In this document: positions 1-11,999 of the stretch, one piece after another
Numbering within the stretch: the stretch's first letter is position 1
How the letters are laid out: every line of letters starts with the position of its first letter
Origin: Rhizophagus irregularis
Taxonomy: Eukaryota; Glomeromycota; Glomeromycetes; Glomerales; Glomeraceae
NCBI RefSeq assembly: GCF_026210795.1
Contig: NC_089446.1
Span: forward strand, 1,951,001-2,015,000
Reading direction: 5' to 3'
DNA: 64,000 nt
Translations under genes and position numbers: made by a program
The notes under the pieces: model-generated
Seen by the model: the letters and a program-made list of their open reading frames with translations, nothing else
Databases searched by the model: none
What the model was told of the DNA's origin: nothing

Positions 1-600
1 AAATGTCCTAAGCGATCCTTTTAATTAAAAAATACAAAAAATAATTTTCCTAAACGAACTCTTAGAAATTTCTCTATCAAATGATACCTTCAGTTAAAAA
101 ATTCTCAAAAAATAATTTTTCCAAACAAACTCTTAAAAAATTCTCTATCAAAAAAATTCTCTATCAAAAAATGTTTCAACGGTTCCTTTGGTTAAAAAAT
201 TCTCAAAAATAATCTCTCTAAACGAGCTCTTAGAAAATTCTCAATCAAAAAATGCCCTAAACGATCCCCTTAATTAAAAAATTCAAAAAATAATTTCCCT
301 AAACGAACTCTTAGAAAATTCTCAATCAAAAAATGCCCAAATGATCCTTTTAGTTAAAAAATTCTCAAAAAACCATTTCCCAAACGAATTCTTAGAAAAT
401 TATCATCAAAAAATGTTCAAATGGTCCTTTAGCTAAAAAATTCTCAAAAATAATCTCTCCAAACAAATCTTTAGAAAATTCTCTATCAAAAATGCTCTAA
501 ATGATCCTCTTAGTTAAAAAAATAATTTTTCCAAACGGACTCTTAAAAAATTTCTCAAAAAAATCTATCTAAAAGTTTCTTAAATAAAATCCCTATTAAA
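1..600. repeat. Degenerate ~80-bp tandem repeat array
   Basis: About seven to eight diverged units of roughly 80 bp run head to tail. Each unit has an AAATGCCC..GATCC block, a TTAGTTAAAAAATTCTC block and an AACGAACTCTTAGAAAATTCTC-like block. Unit starts are near 1, 77, 167, 247, 329, 409 and 487. There is no ORF. It may be a satellite that continues left of the window. Confidence 0.85.
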
Positions 601-699
601 TATTATTCAAATGGACTTTTAAAATTTCTTAGAAAATTATTTATAAAAATTATCTAAAAAATGAATTTAAATAAAAAATTTTAGTTGAAACGGATTATA

Positions 700-905
700 T
701 ACAATACAGTACGTTGTACAAAATAAAAATCTTACGTATTAAAATTTACATATCGGGTACCTGATATGTGTAAGATAGATCAATGCCCGATATACAATAT
801 CAGTGACTAATAGCTTAGCTATCGGGTACCCAATATGTAAAAATACCCGATATTTATCCGATTAGCCACCGATATATAGGTACCCGATATGTACCCGATA
901 GAATT
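700..905. repeat. Cluster of TACCCGATAT/ATATCGGGTA palindromic motifs
   Basis: The motif ATATCGGGTACC and its complement GGTACCCGATAT occur several times between 750 and 900, in both orientations. The centre GGTACC is itself a palindrome. This looks like the tip of a MITE or a small foldback repeat lying next to the LINE relic. The open frame here is a by-product of the repeat. Confidence 0.6.
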
Positions 906-1029
906 GATTTTGACCAGTGTGATACTGTAGCGGTTAATCAGGATGTGTGATTCGTAATAGATGATTTCTTTATAGGTAAAATCCATGACTGACGAAGAGA
1001 GGCCAAATAGGAGCAAGACACAGAACCAG

Positions 1030-2105
1030 TAGCAACTGATTTCTTTGAGTAGGAAGATTTATTTATATTTAAATTGCAGCCAGGACAAGGTAGTAGAGTA
1101 ATCAAATCGCTCGGATGAGATAAGCAGTCTGAAGTCCAATGTACAATAGTACAAGTGGAGCGTTTGGGTTGGATCTGGATCTGTTTACCGAATAAGGGAG
1201 GCCATCATCGTTCATTGTGGAAATCCAGTTTTTCTTGTAACCAGAAGGAGGAGTACAAGGGACAAGTTCTTTTGCAAACTGGCTCACAGGCCGTTGATCA
1301 GTCATAAATCGATCTTGTAATAAACCAGGATTATCTGGAATAGTAACGTTAGCTGAGAGATCTTTGTACCAATTGGGAATACGGGCATTACCACGTTTTT
1401 GAATGGAGTTGGCATATATGACAGACCAAGAGAGTAGATGTGTTTCCTGAGATGTCAAAAGTTGCGAAAGATAAAATAGACCACGTTTATGAAGTCGTGC
1501 TAAATTGGCCATAAACACATCCAAAGAAAGACATTGATAAATGGATGTATGGCCATTAGGGAGATCAGCGAAGCTAAGGTATAAGCAATATAATCCTGTT
1601 TAAAAATTAAAAGAGAAGACCAACAAGTCCAATCCAAAACCATCAAAGGGGAAATGGGAATTAAACAATAAAATTGAATAAATCGCAACCTATAATTAAA
1701 AAGAGATTTCATAAAAGGGGAAGAAGAATTTGCTAATAAAAATAAATTAGTAAAATGACTCAAAGCTTGTGATAAATATAACATGACATTAGGAACAGAA
1801 CGTGATAGTTTAGCCTTGTGTTTAACCAAGGTACGAACTGAAGAAGTAATAGTGGAACATTCAGCCTCAGATAAATGCGTAACTTGCATTCAATAATCCA
1901 ATTTTGGGATCAAAACAGTATTATAAAGTTATACCACTTGTTGAACAGTCAATTTCACAGGGCGAAGAATTGCAGAGAATGAATTACATTCTTGTTTGAG
2001 TTGTTGTCAGATAAAATTCCTAGAGCCGTTAATATTAAACCAAACTCTTAAAAAGCGGAAAGATGAGGACATATGGATAGGAGTAACAGGAAACCTGACG
2101 AAACT
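1030..2105 (-). pseudogene. LINE ORF2 fragment: region just after the reverse transcriptase palm (minus strand)
   Basis: Read on the minus strand from about 2100 to 1030, the frames give the start of the post-palm region (SSSFRFLRVWFN), then LDYRMQVTHLSEAE, then FTNLFLL, LFNYRLRFIQF and ANLARLHKRGLFYLSQLL. This is the segment between the RT palm and RNase H of the same LINE family whose palm lies at 9680-10606 on the plus strand. Frames change near 1500 and 1890, so it is broken. Its N-terminal end would join directly to the palm at ~10630 if the segment between were flipped (see finding). RNase H and the 3' UTR are missing here. Confidence 0.75.
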
Positions 2106-2215
2106 TATTATAAATGCCGAAACTGCTGAAACTTTGCCAAAACTATAATAAAACTATAGTAAAATCTTGGAGAAACTAATCGTAAAATTTTGGAGAAGTT
2201 TAGGCAGGCAACCTT
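2106..2215. repeat. Breakpoint module with GAAACTTTGCCAAAACTAT
   Basis: A ~110-bp stretch rich in GAAACT, TTGCCAAAACTATA and TTGGAGAAAC motifs. A related module lies at about 10640-10745 in the opposite orientation. The two modules sit exactly at the two ends of the inverted LINE centre. Confidence 0.6.
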
Positions 2216-4040
2216 AATAAAGACTCTGGCTCTGATGTTTCGACCTCTGACACTGAACAAACAAACAATAAAAACAACCCTTCCAAACGTACGCGTACAC
2301 ACACTGATAACTCTATGGAAGAAGACTACGTCGCTGACTCAGCGGCTGACACTGGAGGCAGTAATACTACTCCTCCTCAACAAAATAATGCTGACAATTT
2401 TTCGTCTCCCTCCCAAAGATACTGCTGCGCCTTCTGCGCCAAGTTCTGTCACGTCTGGTACTGACGCGTCTATTCATGCTCTAAAGGACAAAGAAACTTC
2501 TCCCTTAGACGCGTCTCCTAATAAGGATATTATGGATACCAATGATACTTCTCCTCTTCCCCTCGACATGCCCACTATTTCCATTCTTAGACGTGAATAT
2601 CAGGCTGCTGCAGCGCCTAATGCTTCCCCTGAATTTGTTAAAAAATATCCTACTAATCGGGCTATGATTAATGCTGTCAACAATCTCCTTTTGGAAACTT
2701 ATCACTTTTACACTGGTCATGCCTGCATGTCTAGTTCTGGTGACCTTAAAAGATTGGTCATCCACTTTAATTCAACTAAAGAACGTGATGCCTGCTTTTC
2801 TCTCCGACATGATGATCTTGCCGATCTCCAATTTTTCCTGCACGACCTGCAGCAACTCCGAACTTATGAAGATCTTAGTGCTATCCAAGTCACTGACATT
2901 CCGTTCTTCATCAAGAAAGATGATATTACTGCTCTTTTCAAAAAATATGGCAACATACAATCCTGTCACCTTTATACACATCCCAATGCTAAAGTTCAAC
3001 AAGCTCGCATCGTTTATGATGATGTTTCTTCTATCCAGCATTGCAGTGGGCGATTTATTGTTATTCCACTTATTTATGTATTACGCAAAAGAAATCGTGA
3101 CATGAATTCGTAGCAGTTTTATCTCAGCTCCCTCCTAACACAAAAGATGTGCATTTAGCGCCCTTGGTATAAGCAATTGGTGCTATGGCTGTTAATATTC
3201 CCCTGTCCCTCAACTCGTATAAACCTAAAAGATGGGCTTACATTACTTTTAATTCACAACAAATGATGGACACCGTAATGGAACAATCAATTGCCTTGCA
3301 AGGTCATAGACTCCAATGGGAACTTCTCGAGAATACCAACAAGCTTTGCCATAGATGCGGCAAACTCGGCTTCGCTCCCCATTGAACAACTCTAGAGGTC
3401 ACTCACGCACTCGTAACCCTATTGCACACTTAAAAGAACGTTTCAATATTGGCCAATCTAATAACTATAACTCTTCTGCTAATTGCAGTAGACAACGCTC
3501 TCGTTTTCAATCCAAGGATCGTTCCAACTCTCGACAGCATAATAACTCGGCTAATAATACTGGATGGAACAATAATAATATCAATAATACCTCCTTGCCC
3601 AATTCTTCTGATTTCACTAATTTTACTCAATCTGCTCAATGAAATCGATCTAATGAGCGTAAAGGCAAGGACCGTTCAGTCTCCTTTTCTACTTCCCAAT
3701 GTAATAATATCTCTGCTCCCAACTCATCTGCCCACAAACCTCCCTTGGTGGATCCTAATTGCTCCCAAATTCAAGAGATCCTTTCGGTGCTTAAAAGCCT
3801 TCAAGAAGATATGGCTAGTGTCCATGCTAGAATACATGCTGTCCTTTTCCGGCCCAGTTCTCCCTTTTCCAACGGTTCCTGTTCCCCATTCCACCATTTC
3901 CTCCTCACCCATCCCCAAAACTCCTTTCAATGATCTTTGGATAACAAATTTGATCATTTATCTGGCTCTATTGAAAGATTCATTAGCTCCATTTCTGGTA
4001 GCTCTTCCTCAGACTTAGTCAATATGACTTCGTCTGATTA
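2216..4040 (+). pseudogene. LINE ORF1 (RRM-like, zinc-knuckle nucleic-acid-binding protein), broken
   Basis: This is the ORF1 protein of a non-LTR retrotransposon, expected to bind the element RNA. Order: an acidic Ser/Thr/Pro-rich N-terminus (DNSMEEDYVADSAADTGG region, out of frame before ~2407), two RRM-like segments (LKRLVIHFNSTKERDACFSL and IQVTDIPFFIKKDDITALF near 2740-2960; AYITFNSQQMMD near 3240), a zinc-knuckle start (LCHRCGKLG at ~3340), an Asn/Ser-rich tail and a short coiled coil (IQEILSVLKSLQEDMASVHARIHA). Frameshifts near 2407, 3045 and 3385 and a stop at 3642 break it. A second copy lies at 22175-23540 and shows that a 2-bp loss caused the first frameshift. It is not a host gene. 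Confidence 0.8.
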
Positions 4041-4088
4041 AATTGTTATCCTCTCCTTTCACCCCGTAATTTTTATCATGGTGTAATA

Positions 4089-4900
4089 ATGATGAACAAT
4101 AATATAGATTATGATACCTTTGTGCAAAATCCTCCTAACCCCGTTGATTTTAGTGATATTTTTAATGATCCTTTATCTGATACATTATTTTCTCCCTCAT
4201 TTTCCACTTCCCCATTCCCAATTCTTTTAACATTTCTTTTTTTAATGTTAATGATCTTAAAACTCCTGGTCAAGGTTCTTTTAAAATGGACTAAATTTCT
4301 TCCTTTTTTTCTCATAACCATATTTCCTTTGGTGGTATTGTTGATACTCATTTATCACCTAAACAAATGAAATTTTTATCTAAGCGAGTTTGTGATTATA
4401 CTTCCTTTCAACACGGCCATTCTTCTGGTGGTGTTTCTTTGTTTATACACAACTCTTTAGCTACCCATGTTCAATTTTATCAATCCCACTCCTCACGAAT
4501 CCTTTCTGTAGATTTATTTTTCAAAGGCAATATTAAATTGCGTATATTTGTAGTCTACATCCCTCCTACAAATGATCTTGTTCTTCGTTATGAAGTCATT
4601 GATCAATTAATTTCTCTTATTTCTCAAGCCTCTTCACAAAAATTTCATCATGCTATTTGCGGTGATTTTAATAAAATATTACCCTATATTTTTGCGCCAA
4701 CCTCAGGTTGCTGCTAAACGTATTTATAAACTATTTCATTATTTGCTTTCTCATAATTATGAGGATTGTACCCCCTTAATTTATCCGGTACTTTAGGTAC
4801 TTATCATCACTTGGACACTATTACCCGAATTGATTTTGTTTGGTCTTGTCCGCTTCTTCAACAATATATGTTAACAGCTTCCATTTTTGATGCTCATGAT
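4089..4900 (+). pseudogene. LINE ORF2 N-terminal part: APE-type endonuclease, interrupted by a hAT element
   Basis: Start of LINE ORF2, which nicks target DNA and reverse transcribes the RNA. The endonuclease/exonuclease/phosphatase fold is visible as SSGGVSLFIHNSLATHV (~4430), LRIFVVYIPPTNDL (~4540), the catalytic AICGDFN (~4655) and RIDFVWSCPLLQQY (~4830). The last motif block, SDH, lies beyond the hAT insertion at ~8755. Frameshifts occur at ~4240 and ~4690. The ORF stops dead at 4900 where the hAT element begins, and coding resumes at 8741. Confidence 0.8.
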
Positions 4901-5755
4901 TAGAGATGGGCATATAACGGTTATATATGTTATATAACGGTTATATAACATATATAACATTATATAACGGTTATATAACATATATAACGTTATATTCATA
5001 AATTTGTTAATTTGACTATTTTAATCAGTAAATATAAAAGATAAAGTAAAGATTAAACTATTACAATCAAAATTAACATTGTTAACTATACATTTAAATG
5101 ACTTTTATAATTAAAATTACTTAAATTACAAATTAAAAAATTAAAAATTTATTATACTTTTTAAAATTAAATAAACTCTATTTCAAAACACCTAGAAAAT
5201 AAAACTTTTAATTAAAAGGATTTAAATAAATCAAATTTTATAAAAATTAAGCTAGTAGTTAATTAGAAATTAGCTGTTAAAAATGATAAATAATTGTTTT
5301 TTATATAATTAATATTTTTTAAATACAGATATGTGATTATTATCATATTTTTATATATTTTCACTTTTTTTTCACATTATTTATATGTATTTTTATATGC
5401 TCTTCAAGTTTATTTAAGGCACCGAAAAAGGTTATAAATCCAAAATTTGATTTTATCTATATAAAATAAGAAAAAAAATCAAAAAAAATTAATTTTTCTT
5501 AAAATTTACCTTTAAAACTTATTTTAATATTTTAAGTAAACTTGTAAAGTATATGAAAATACATACAATTTTTGATTTTAAAAGTTATATTATTGGTAAA
5601 ATTTTAATAATTAAAATTTATTATATAATTATATAATATTTAATATAAAAAATTTATTTATTAATAATACATAAAAAATATAAAATATAAAATTTTCAAT
5701 AAAATAAATAAATAAACTATAATCTTATATAATATAAAATTTATATTATAAATAT

Positions 5756-7769
5756 TTAATGTTCAATATTACTTTCTTCAGATTCTTCAATTACTATAAT
5801 TTCATCTAAATTTTCTAATTCTTCTTCATTTATATTATCATCATTTAATTTTTGACCATTAGCTAAACGAAGATTAGAATATATAGATACTAATTTAAAA
5901 GTTCTTTCATTTGTTAATCTATTTCTTTTTATATTTTGAATAAAACCAAAATTTGACCAATTTCTTTCTGAAGCAGCATTTGATGCTGGAATTGACATTA
6001 ATTTTACTGCAAACTTACTAAGAACTGGTACTTCTTTTTGAAATCCATTCCACCAATCAATTGGATCATTCATTGCTTCTAATTTCCAAAATATTGAAGA
6101 ATTAAATGGTCCTGTTTTATTATTATACCATAATAATTCTTTTACTAATTGACCACTTAAATCCTGATTTACAAATTTTGATGTTTCTTCCTGCAATCAT
6201 TGAAAAAGGATATTCATCTGTTAAATTTTCGACCATGATATCTTGGATCTAAATAATAAGCAATAACAATTGCTGGATGATACATTTTTTCCCAGCGTAG
6301 TGTACATTTATCAAGAATAATATCTTTTAAAGAAGTATTAGTTAACTGTTTAATTTCATTTTTTAATTTTGTAAATCTATAATAAAAAAATATTACTTAT
6401 TATTATATATATATTAAATTAAAAATAAAAAAATTTTAGTAAAATTACAAACCTATTATAAACTAATGATAAATTAGGTTGATTACTTTCAAATTCTCGT
6501 ATAATTTTTGTAAATGGCTCTAATAATTGACATATTTCTTCAATATCAACCCAAAATCCCTCAGTATCTATAAGTTTGGAATTAAGTGATGATGGTATTG
6601 ATTTTCTAACACATTCTTCAAAAACAACATTCTATAATATAAATATATAATAAATAAATAATTTTTAAACTTTCAAATTTTTCAAAAATAATATATAGAT
6701 TTTACCTGTAATGCTTTTTTACTAGCAAGAAAAGATTGTAAACAAATGTGATGTGAACCCCATCTTGTAATTACTGGCAAATTAAATTTAATTGTTTTTC
6801 CTATTTTTTCAATTTGCAATCGTTCTAAACAAGCATTTTCAATATGGTGCCTTTTAAAAAACTTGATAATTTCCTGTACTGGTGTAATAATTTCTTTAAT
6901 TAAAAGTCAATTCAATAACGGATTTAATAAGAAGATTGATATTATGTGCAAAACAACCTTAAAAAAAATTAAAAAATTTTAGAAATAATTTTAAAAAATT
7001 AAATTAAATAAAAATTATTACCTAAAAATATTATATTTGGATAATCTTTTTGAAGAATACTATGTGCTTTTTTCATATTACTTGCATTATCGGTAATTAC
7101 TGCTGCAATTTTTGATATACCAATTTCTTTAATAACAATATCAAACTGCTCAGCAATATATTCGCCAGTATGTGAATTTTCTTTAGATTCTAATGCTTTC
7201 CAGAAAATTGGTTGTGGTGTAGTAATCATAAAATTAATTATAGGTTGTTGATGTATATTTGTCCAACCATCGCTTGTAAGACAAATATAATTAGAATTTT
7301 TTATTTGTTTTTTCATATCAGCAGAAACTTGTTTATATTCTTTCTCAAGTAAAGTTGTTGACAATGATTTTCGTGAAGGAGGATGATATTCTGGATTAAT
7401 TTTATGTAACGCTTGAATAATAAAAGGATTTTCAATAGTTGCTAATGGAATTCCACTAGCGTAAAATGCACGTGCAATTGCAGTATCAATTTCTTCTTTT
7501 TCATTACTAACATTATCTTCAGTATTATCATTATCAACATCAGAAGATTCTTGTTCTTTGTCTTTATTTTTATATTGATTTTTAACTTCAAGTGGTACAT
7601 TTAGACAATTTTTATTTAAATGAATTTTCATTCTTTTAGGTTGTCCAGTCATTATAGTATCACAAAAATTACATGTTGCTGTATAATGCTGCTTTGTTCC
7701 AGCTTGATCTGTTTTTCTTTCAGTTGATTTTTTAAAATAATCCCAAACAGGGTCAAGAGTACGTGTCAT
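5756..7769 (-). pseudogene. hAT transposase (BED zinc finger, DDE, C-terminal dimerisation motif), spliced, damaged
   Basis: Exon 1 (7769-7022) starts with a BED-type finger: W (VWDYFK), CNFC, then H..C (KIHLNKNC). The first catalytic block TSDGWTNIHQQPIINFM and a second, ITDNASNMKKAH, follow. An intron at 7021-6958 (GTAATA donor, TTTAAG acceptor) restores LGCFAHNINLL, the usual hAT block. A +1 shift at ~6900 leads to EIITPVQEIIKFF and VITRWGSHH. Further introns lie near 6707-6634 and 6455-6380. The last exon (6196-5756) carries the hAT C-terminal motif NAASERNWSNFGF..KRNRL. One frameshift and a stop at ~6225 suggest a recently inactivated copy. Minus strand relative to the host LINE. Confidence 0.85.
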
Positions 7770-7924
7770 AATAAAAATTTTATAAAAAAATTAAAAAAAT
7801 TAAAAAAAAATAAAAAAAATTTTTTTTACAAGCCGTGGGTAAAAAAAAATGCACATATATATATATGGAAAATTTGTGTAAAAGTTTAATTTTATATTAA
7901 GTTAAAGCATTTGATAATCAATTT

Positions 7925-8310
7925 CCAAATTTAAATGGTGATACATTTAAGATCAGCATTAATTTATTATATAAAATAAAAATTAATAAAAAAAAATCAA
8001 TTTAAGATATTATCTTGTGATCCAATGATCAGATTTTAAAGATCTTTTTTTTATTTTATAGCTCTCAATGCACTCTTCAAGGTAAAAAAAAGATCATTGA
8101 AATAGGATTTGTAGATCACGAGATATTAGCGTTAAATTATTATATAAAATGAAAGTTAATATTAAAAAAATCAATTTAAGACATTATCTTATGATTTAGT
8201 GATCAGATTTTAAAAATCTTTTTTTTATTTTATAGCTCTTAATGCCCCCTTCAAAACAAAAAAAAGGTCATTGAAATAGGATTAGTAAATAACAAGATAA
8301 TTGCAAAAAA
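7925..8310. repeat. Two tandem ~180-bp palindromic modules inside the hAT element
   Basis: Two related units (about 7975-8125 and 8160-8305) share the centre TTTTATAGCTCT.AATGC and have arms such as GATATTATCTTGTGATC against the complement GATCACGAGATATT. Related palindromes occur at 10981-11140 and 12295-12550, so this is a dispersed foldback family. Confidence 0.65.
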
Positions 8311-8740
8311 CAATTTTTTTAAATAATAAGTTTATTTGATATATATTTTGACATCTAATAATTATAAAAATCTAAAACACATTACATTAGATTTAATTCA
8401 CAAATATGCATTAAATGTAATTATTTTATACTTCTAGTACTAATAAATTTTAAGATATCTTTAAATGTTTTAAAATTTTTAAATTATAATAACTTATTTT
8501 ATATTGATATTAGAGGCATAAAATTATCGATATTTGATTCAACTTAATAAGACAAATCTAATAATATATATTTTATTTTTTTATAATTATTAGATAGTAA
8601 GATATTATACAAAATAATTATATACCTTAAAATACCTCTTGGTTATATAACCGTTATATAACCGTTATATATGTTATATAACATGTTATATATGTTATAT
8701 AACATTTTGTTATATAACACGGCACATCTCTACTCATGTC

Positions 8741-10635
8741 ATGATATGCATATTTCTGACCACATCACCTATTTTAACGCTTCCTTATTATCAGATGCTA
8801 TTAAATCTGCACGTGCTCGTCAGCTTGGTCGTAATACTCGACGCATTTTCAAATATGATTCTATCTCTACTGATCAATGGTCTGCTTTTGCTGTTGAGTT
8901 GAACAATTTTATGTCCAGTCGATCCACATGGTTTTGATGCTTGGCCCCTTAATCAGAAGTGTGAATATCTTCATTCTAAGATTATCAAAGCTGCTAATTC
9001 CACATTACCTTCAGTTACTGTAGGCAATACTTATACTCCGAAGAAGCCTGAAGACTTGGAAAGTTTATGCCAGTCTTACAGATTTTTGTCTAAAGTGGCT
9101 AAGACTATCCGTTCCCTTTACAAGACCCCTACATTATATTCTATACATCATGAAACCAAGTGGTCTTCATATTATATACGTCTTAATAATCTCTTATCCC
9201 TTTATAAACAAACCTTTGTTACACCTATTATCCTTCCTCCTTTTCTTCGAGATGAAAGAATTGATGATTTTGCTAATTTACTTCAAATGTTAGAAGTTAA
9301 CTCTTGCTTAAAGAAAAGAATTCCAAGCCTCCTCTATTCAAGCTAAAATTGATGCTCAGAATGATAATTTCACTCATGATATTTCCACTTTTATTGAATC
9401 TGCTTTATCACGAACTAGACGACGAATCATCCTTAATCGAGTTTTTGTAGACCATCCATTGCACCCTATTTTATTGACATCTCCTGATGCCATTGATCAA
9501 GAAGTTATTGAACACTTTCAAAATTTTGTTCCAATCACCTCCACTCCTCCTTCTTCCATACAGGATTGCCTGAACGATGGTTCAATGCTTATGCGCCACT
9601 TGCCAATGTCTCTCCAGCTATTTTCGATTCACTTATGGAATTTCCTACCCTTGACAAATGGTCTTAAACGATTTCCTCCATGACTAACAATAAAGCCTCA
9701 GGACCTTCTATGATCTCATATGAGATGTTGAAACACCTAGGACCTTCTGCTTCTGCTCTACTTTTTAACTTAATTTGCGCCTGTTTATCAGACGCAAATA
9801 TTCCTGATTTATGGAGACAAGCTACTGTCTTTCCTATTCCCAAACCGCATGAATGGAAATGCCAACTTAAAAATACACGTCCTATTACTTTATTGGAGGT
9901 GATTCGTAAGGCCTTGGTTAAGCTTTTTTACAATCATTTTGCTCCTCTACTTGCCTCCCATTATGTTCTCCAAGGTGGTAATTTCGCAGGTTTACCTGGA
10001 GGTTCCTGCCATAATCCTATTATTACTCTGGAATCCATCATCCATGACTCAGTAGTCACTAAACAACCTTTATGGATCCTTTCTCAAGACATCTCAAAAG
10101 CATTCGATTCTGTAGATCTATCCATGTTGCGATTTGCTCTCCAACACTTATGCCTGCCACAAAATGCTATTCAATTCTTACTTTCTTTATTTATGTCACG
10201 TTCTAACCGTGTTATAACTGCGCATGGCCCAACTCCGCCATATAGAGTTAGAATAGGAATAGACCAAGGTGAAGTTATTTCTCCACTCTTGTGGGTTATT
10301 TATTTAGACCCTCTACTCACAGTTCTCAAACAAGAGAAGAAAGACCCTTATTGTTTGGTTTCTCCAATGACTTCCTATACTACTTCATCAGATTCTTGTT
10401 CTCTTGATGTTTTAGAAATTAATAATTTGGTGTTTATGGATGATTCTACTTTAATCTCTTCTTCCAAAGATGGAATGGAACATATGCTGTCTATTACTGA
10501 AGAATTTTACTGTTTAAACAATACTTCAGCCAACCATAACAAATATGTTTTAGCCACCAATGCAGTTGCTGCTTCTCGTGATTTATCTCCTATAGCCTTT
10601 AATTGACTTCGTTACTCAACATTACTCCCAACAAT
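8741..10635 (+). pseudogene. LINE ORF2 central part: end of endonuclease, linker and reverse transcriptase
   Basis: Continuation of ORF2 after the hAT insertion. SDH (~8755) is the endonuclease tail. Linker frames follow (8740-9680) with shifts at ~8920, 9320 and 9580. The longest intact stretch, 9680-10606 (308 codons), is the RT finger and palm: NNKASGPSMISYEML, the motif A block LSQDISKAFDSVDL, the motif B block GIDQGEVISPLLWVIYLDP and the catalytic motif C NLVFMDDSTLIS. Catalytic aspartates are retained. Coding continues to about 10630 (LLNITPNNSLS). The thumb region does not follow here; it is found on the opposite strand at 2100-1030. Confidence 0.85.
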
Positions 10636-10639
10636 AGTC

Positions 10640-10965
10640 TTTCTCCAGAGTTTCGCCAACTTTTTAATAAGACTTTCATATAGTTTTGGCAAAGTTTCGC
10701 TATTTCAGCATTTCGCCAACTTGCCAAAACCCCCTAGTTTCTCCAGCAACCTTAGTCTTTATTATTATTGTTTCATTTGTCTTTGCGCTTAGCAGGGCCC
10801 CTTTCGGGTTGCTGCTAGCTTTATTAGCACTTTTATTAGTTATGGTAGTAGAATATAAGGTTGTGTTAGTATGAAGAGATAAAAATTTCTTTTGCGAAAT
10901 TTTTGACCAAGGATCTACAAGAAAGAGTTGGCAGATCGGGATCTCAAGTCATACTTTCGGCAGAT
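10640..10965 (-). pseudogene. LINE 5' UTR and first codons of ORF1, inverted orientation
   Basis: The complement of 10965-10740 matches the 5' end of the LINE copy at 22055-22265: the same GATCCCGATCTGCCAACTC, AGATCCTTGGTCAAAAATTTC and the beginning of ORF1 up to AATAAAGACT. It therefore is the 5' end of a minus-strand LINE that is interrupted by the breakpoint module at 10640-10740. The segment that should follow starts at 2216 on the plus strand. Confidence 0.75.
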
Positions 10966-10980
10966 TGGCCCATTTTTCAG

Positions 10981-11145
10981 GGGCTCAAAAAATCGTTTTT
11001 TGTAAATATCTCGGCATCTAGTGGTCCAAATTTGATGATCATTTTTTAAATTATAGAGCTAAATGAGGGCTACAAAATAAAAAAAAGTTCATTAAAATTG
11101 AATTACTGGATGCTGAGATATTTACAAAAAATGATTTTTTGAGTT
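10981..11145. repeat. Foldback (palindromic) repeat
   Basis: Left arm CTCAAAAAATCGTTTTTTG..AATATCTCGGCATC (10984-11020) pairs with the right arm GATGCTGAGATATT..CAAAAAATGATTTTTTGAG at 11110-11143. The centre TTATAGAGCTAAATGAGG resembles the centres of the palindromes at 8.0 and 8.2 kb. No coding content. Confidence 0.7.
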
Positions 11146-11218
11146 TCAGCAAAAAGGGTGTTTTTGGCCAAAAGTCCATTATGACTATACCATTTATCAA
11201 AAGCACGTTTTGTATTGC

Positions 11219-11995
11219 TCAATACATTATAGAATTTACATAAAGGTACCAGTAAGATACACGCATACATGCATGTACATAATTAACCAAATTCATGATG
11301 CAAAACGGAAAACGTGTTCTCTCCTTTTCACTTGATAACTCAAAGAATACCTTCTCAATATCTGAAATACTTTTTCCTATTTTTCTTTTTTCTCCAGTTG
11401 AGACATGACATTTTTTGCAATATGGTAACTCATTTTCTACCTGTATTAAATCCTCTGATATACCACATATGTTACAAATTTGAGGAAAAATTCTGGCTAC
11501 AAAGTATGGTTTCTCAATAACTGAAGTACAAGTATGTTTTTTGTTGATTTGTACTATTTTGAATAATTCAGCTATAGGATCATCTTTATTGTTATTTTCT
11601 TTTTCACTATCTTCATTAACGTCTATATCTCTATTATTATTCATCATTATTAACGTCTATATCACTTTCTTTCCTACTTTTAGAAGAACTCAACTCAGAA
11701 AGGCCTTTAAATGTAACACCACAGGTATATTCTATTGATTCCAGAAAAGATTGAAGTAGGCGAAATTCTTCCTCTGATATTTTATGACGAGCATATAATA
11801 CACGAGGTTTGTTACACTCTACACATTTTACAATTGTTCTTACATTTTTTCCATATTGAACAGTTGGACTAAAGTCCATGCCATTTCCTCCTTTTTTTTC
11901 TACATCTTTTGATTTATTTCTAGGTTTCCTATTTTGTAAAAAAGGACAATATTCCTCTGTTGTTACCTTTTCATATGCCTCTAAAAATGAAATAT
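11219..11995 (-). pseudogene. Cysteine-rich repeat-family protein fragment, unknown function
   Basis: Read from ~11990 down, the frame gives EEYCPFLQNRKPRNKSKD, then a likely metal site KCVECNKPRVLYARHK, then LQSFLESIEYTCGVTF. A frame change in the Asp/Asn-rich linker near 11640 leads to a second putative site, CNICGISEDLI..YCKKCH, and then the sequence degrades. Pairs of CxxC suggest zinc binding. I remember this layout only as a repeat-associated protein in mycorrhizal fungi and cannot assign a function. The 5' part is cut off at ~11995 by the next repeat block. Confidence 0.5.
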
Positions 11996-11999
11996 AGTG

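Larger units (their letters stand above)
4901..8732. mobile_element. hAT DNA transposon inserted in the LINE endonuclease
   Basis: Both ends carry short inverted repeats, TAGAGATGGGC on the left and the complement of GCACATCTCTA on the right. The subterminal regions (4910-4990 and 8640-8720) are packed with TTATATAAC/GTTATATAA palindromes. The flanking 8 bp are CTCATGAT (4893-4900) and CTCATGTC (8733-8740), a 6/8 match of hAT size. Removing the element rejoins the LINE frame (IFDAHD to MHISDHI). The element encodes a BED-zinc-finger hAT transposase on the minus strand. Non-coding parts: 5000-5755 and 7770-8640. Confidence 0.9.

Noticed and set aside
1-600. CRISPR-like regular repeats
   Set aside because: Units are contiguous tandem copies without unique spacers, in a eukaryotic, transposon-rich context.
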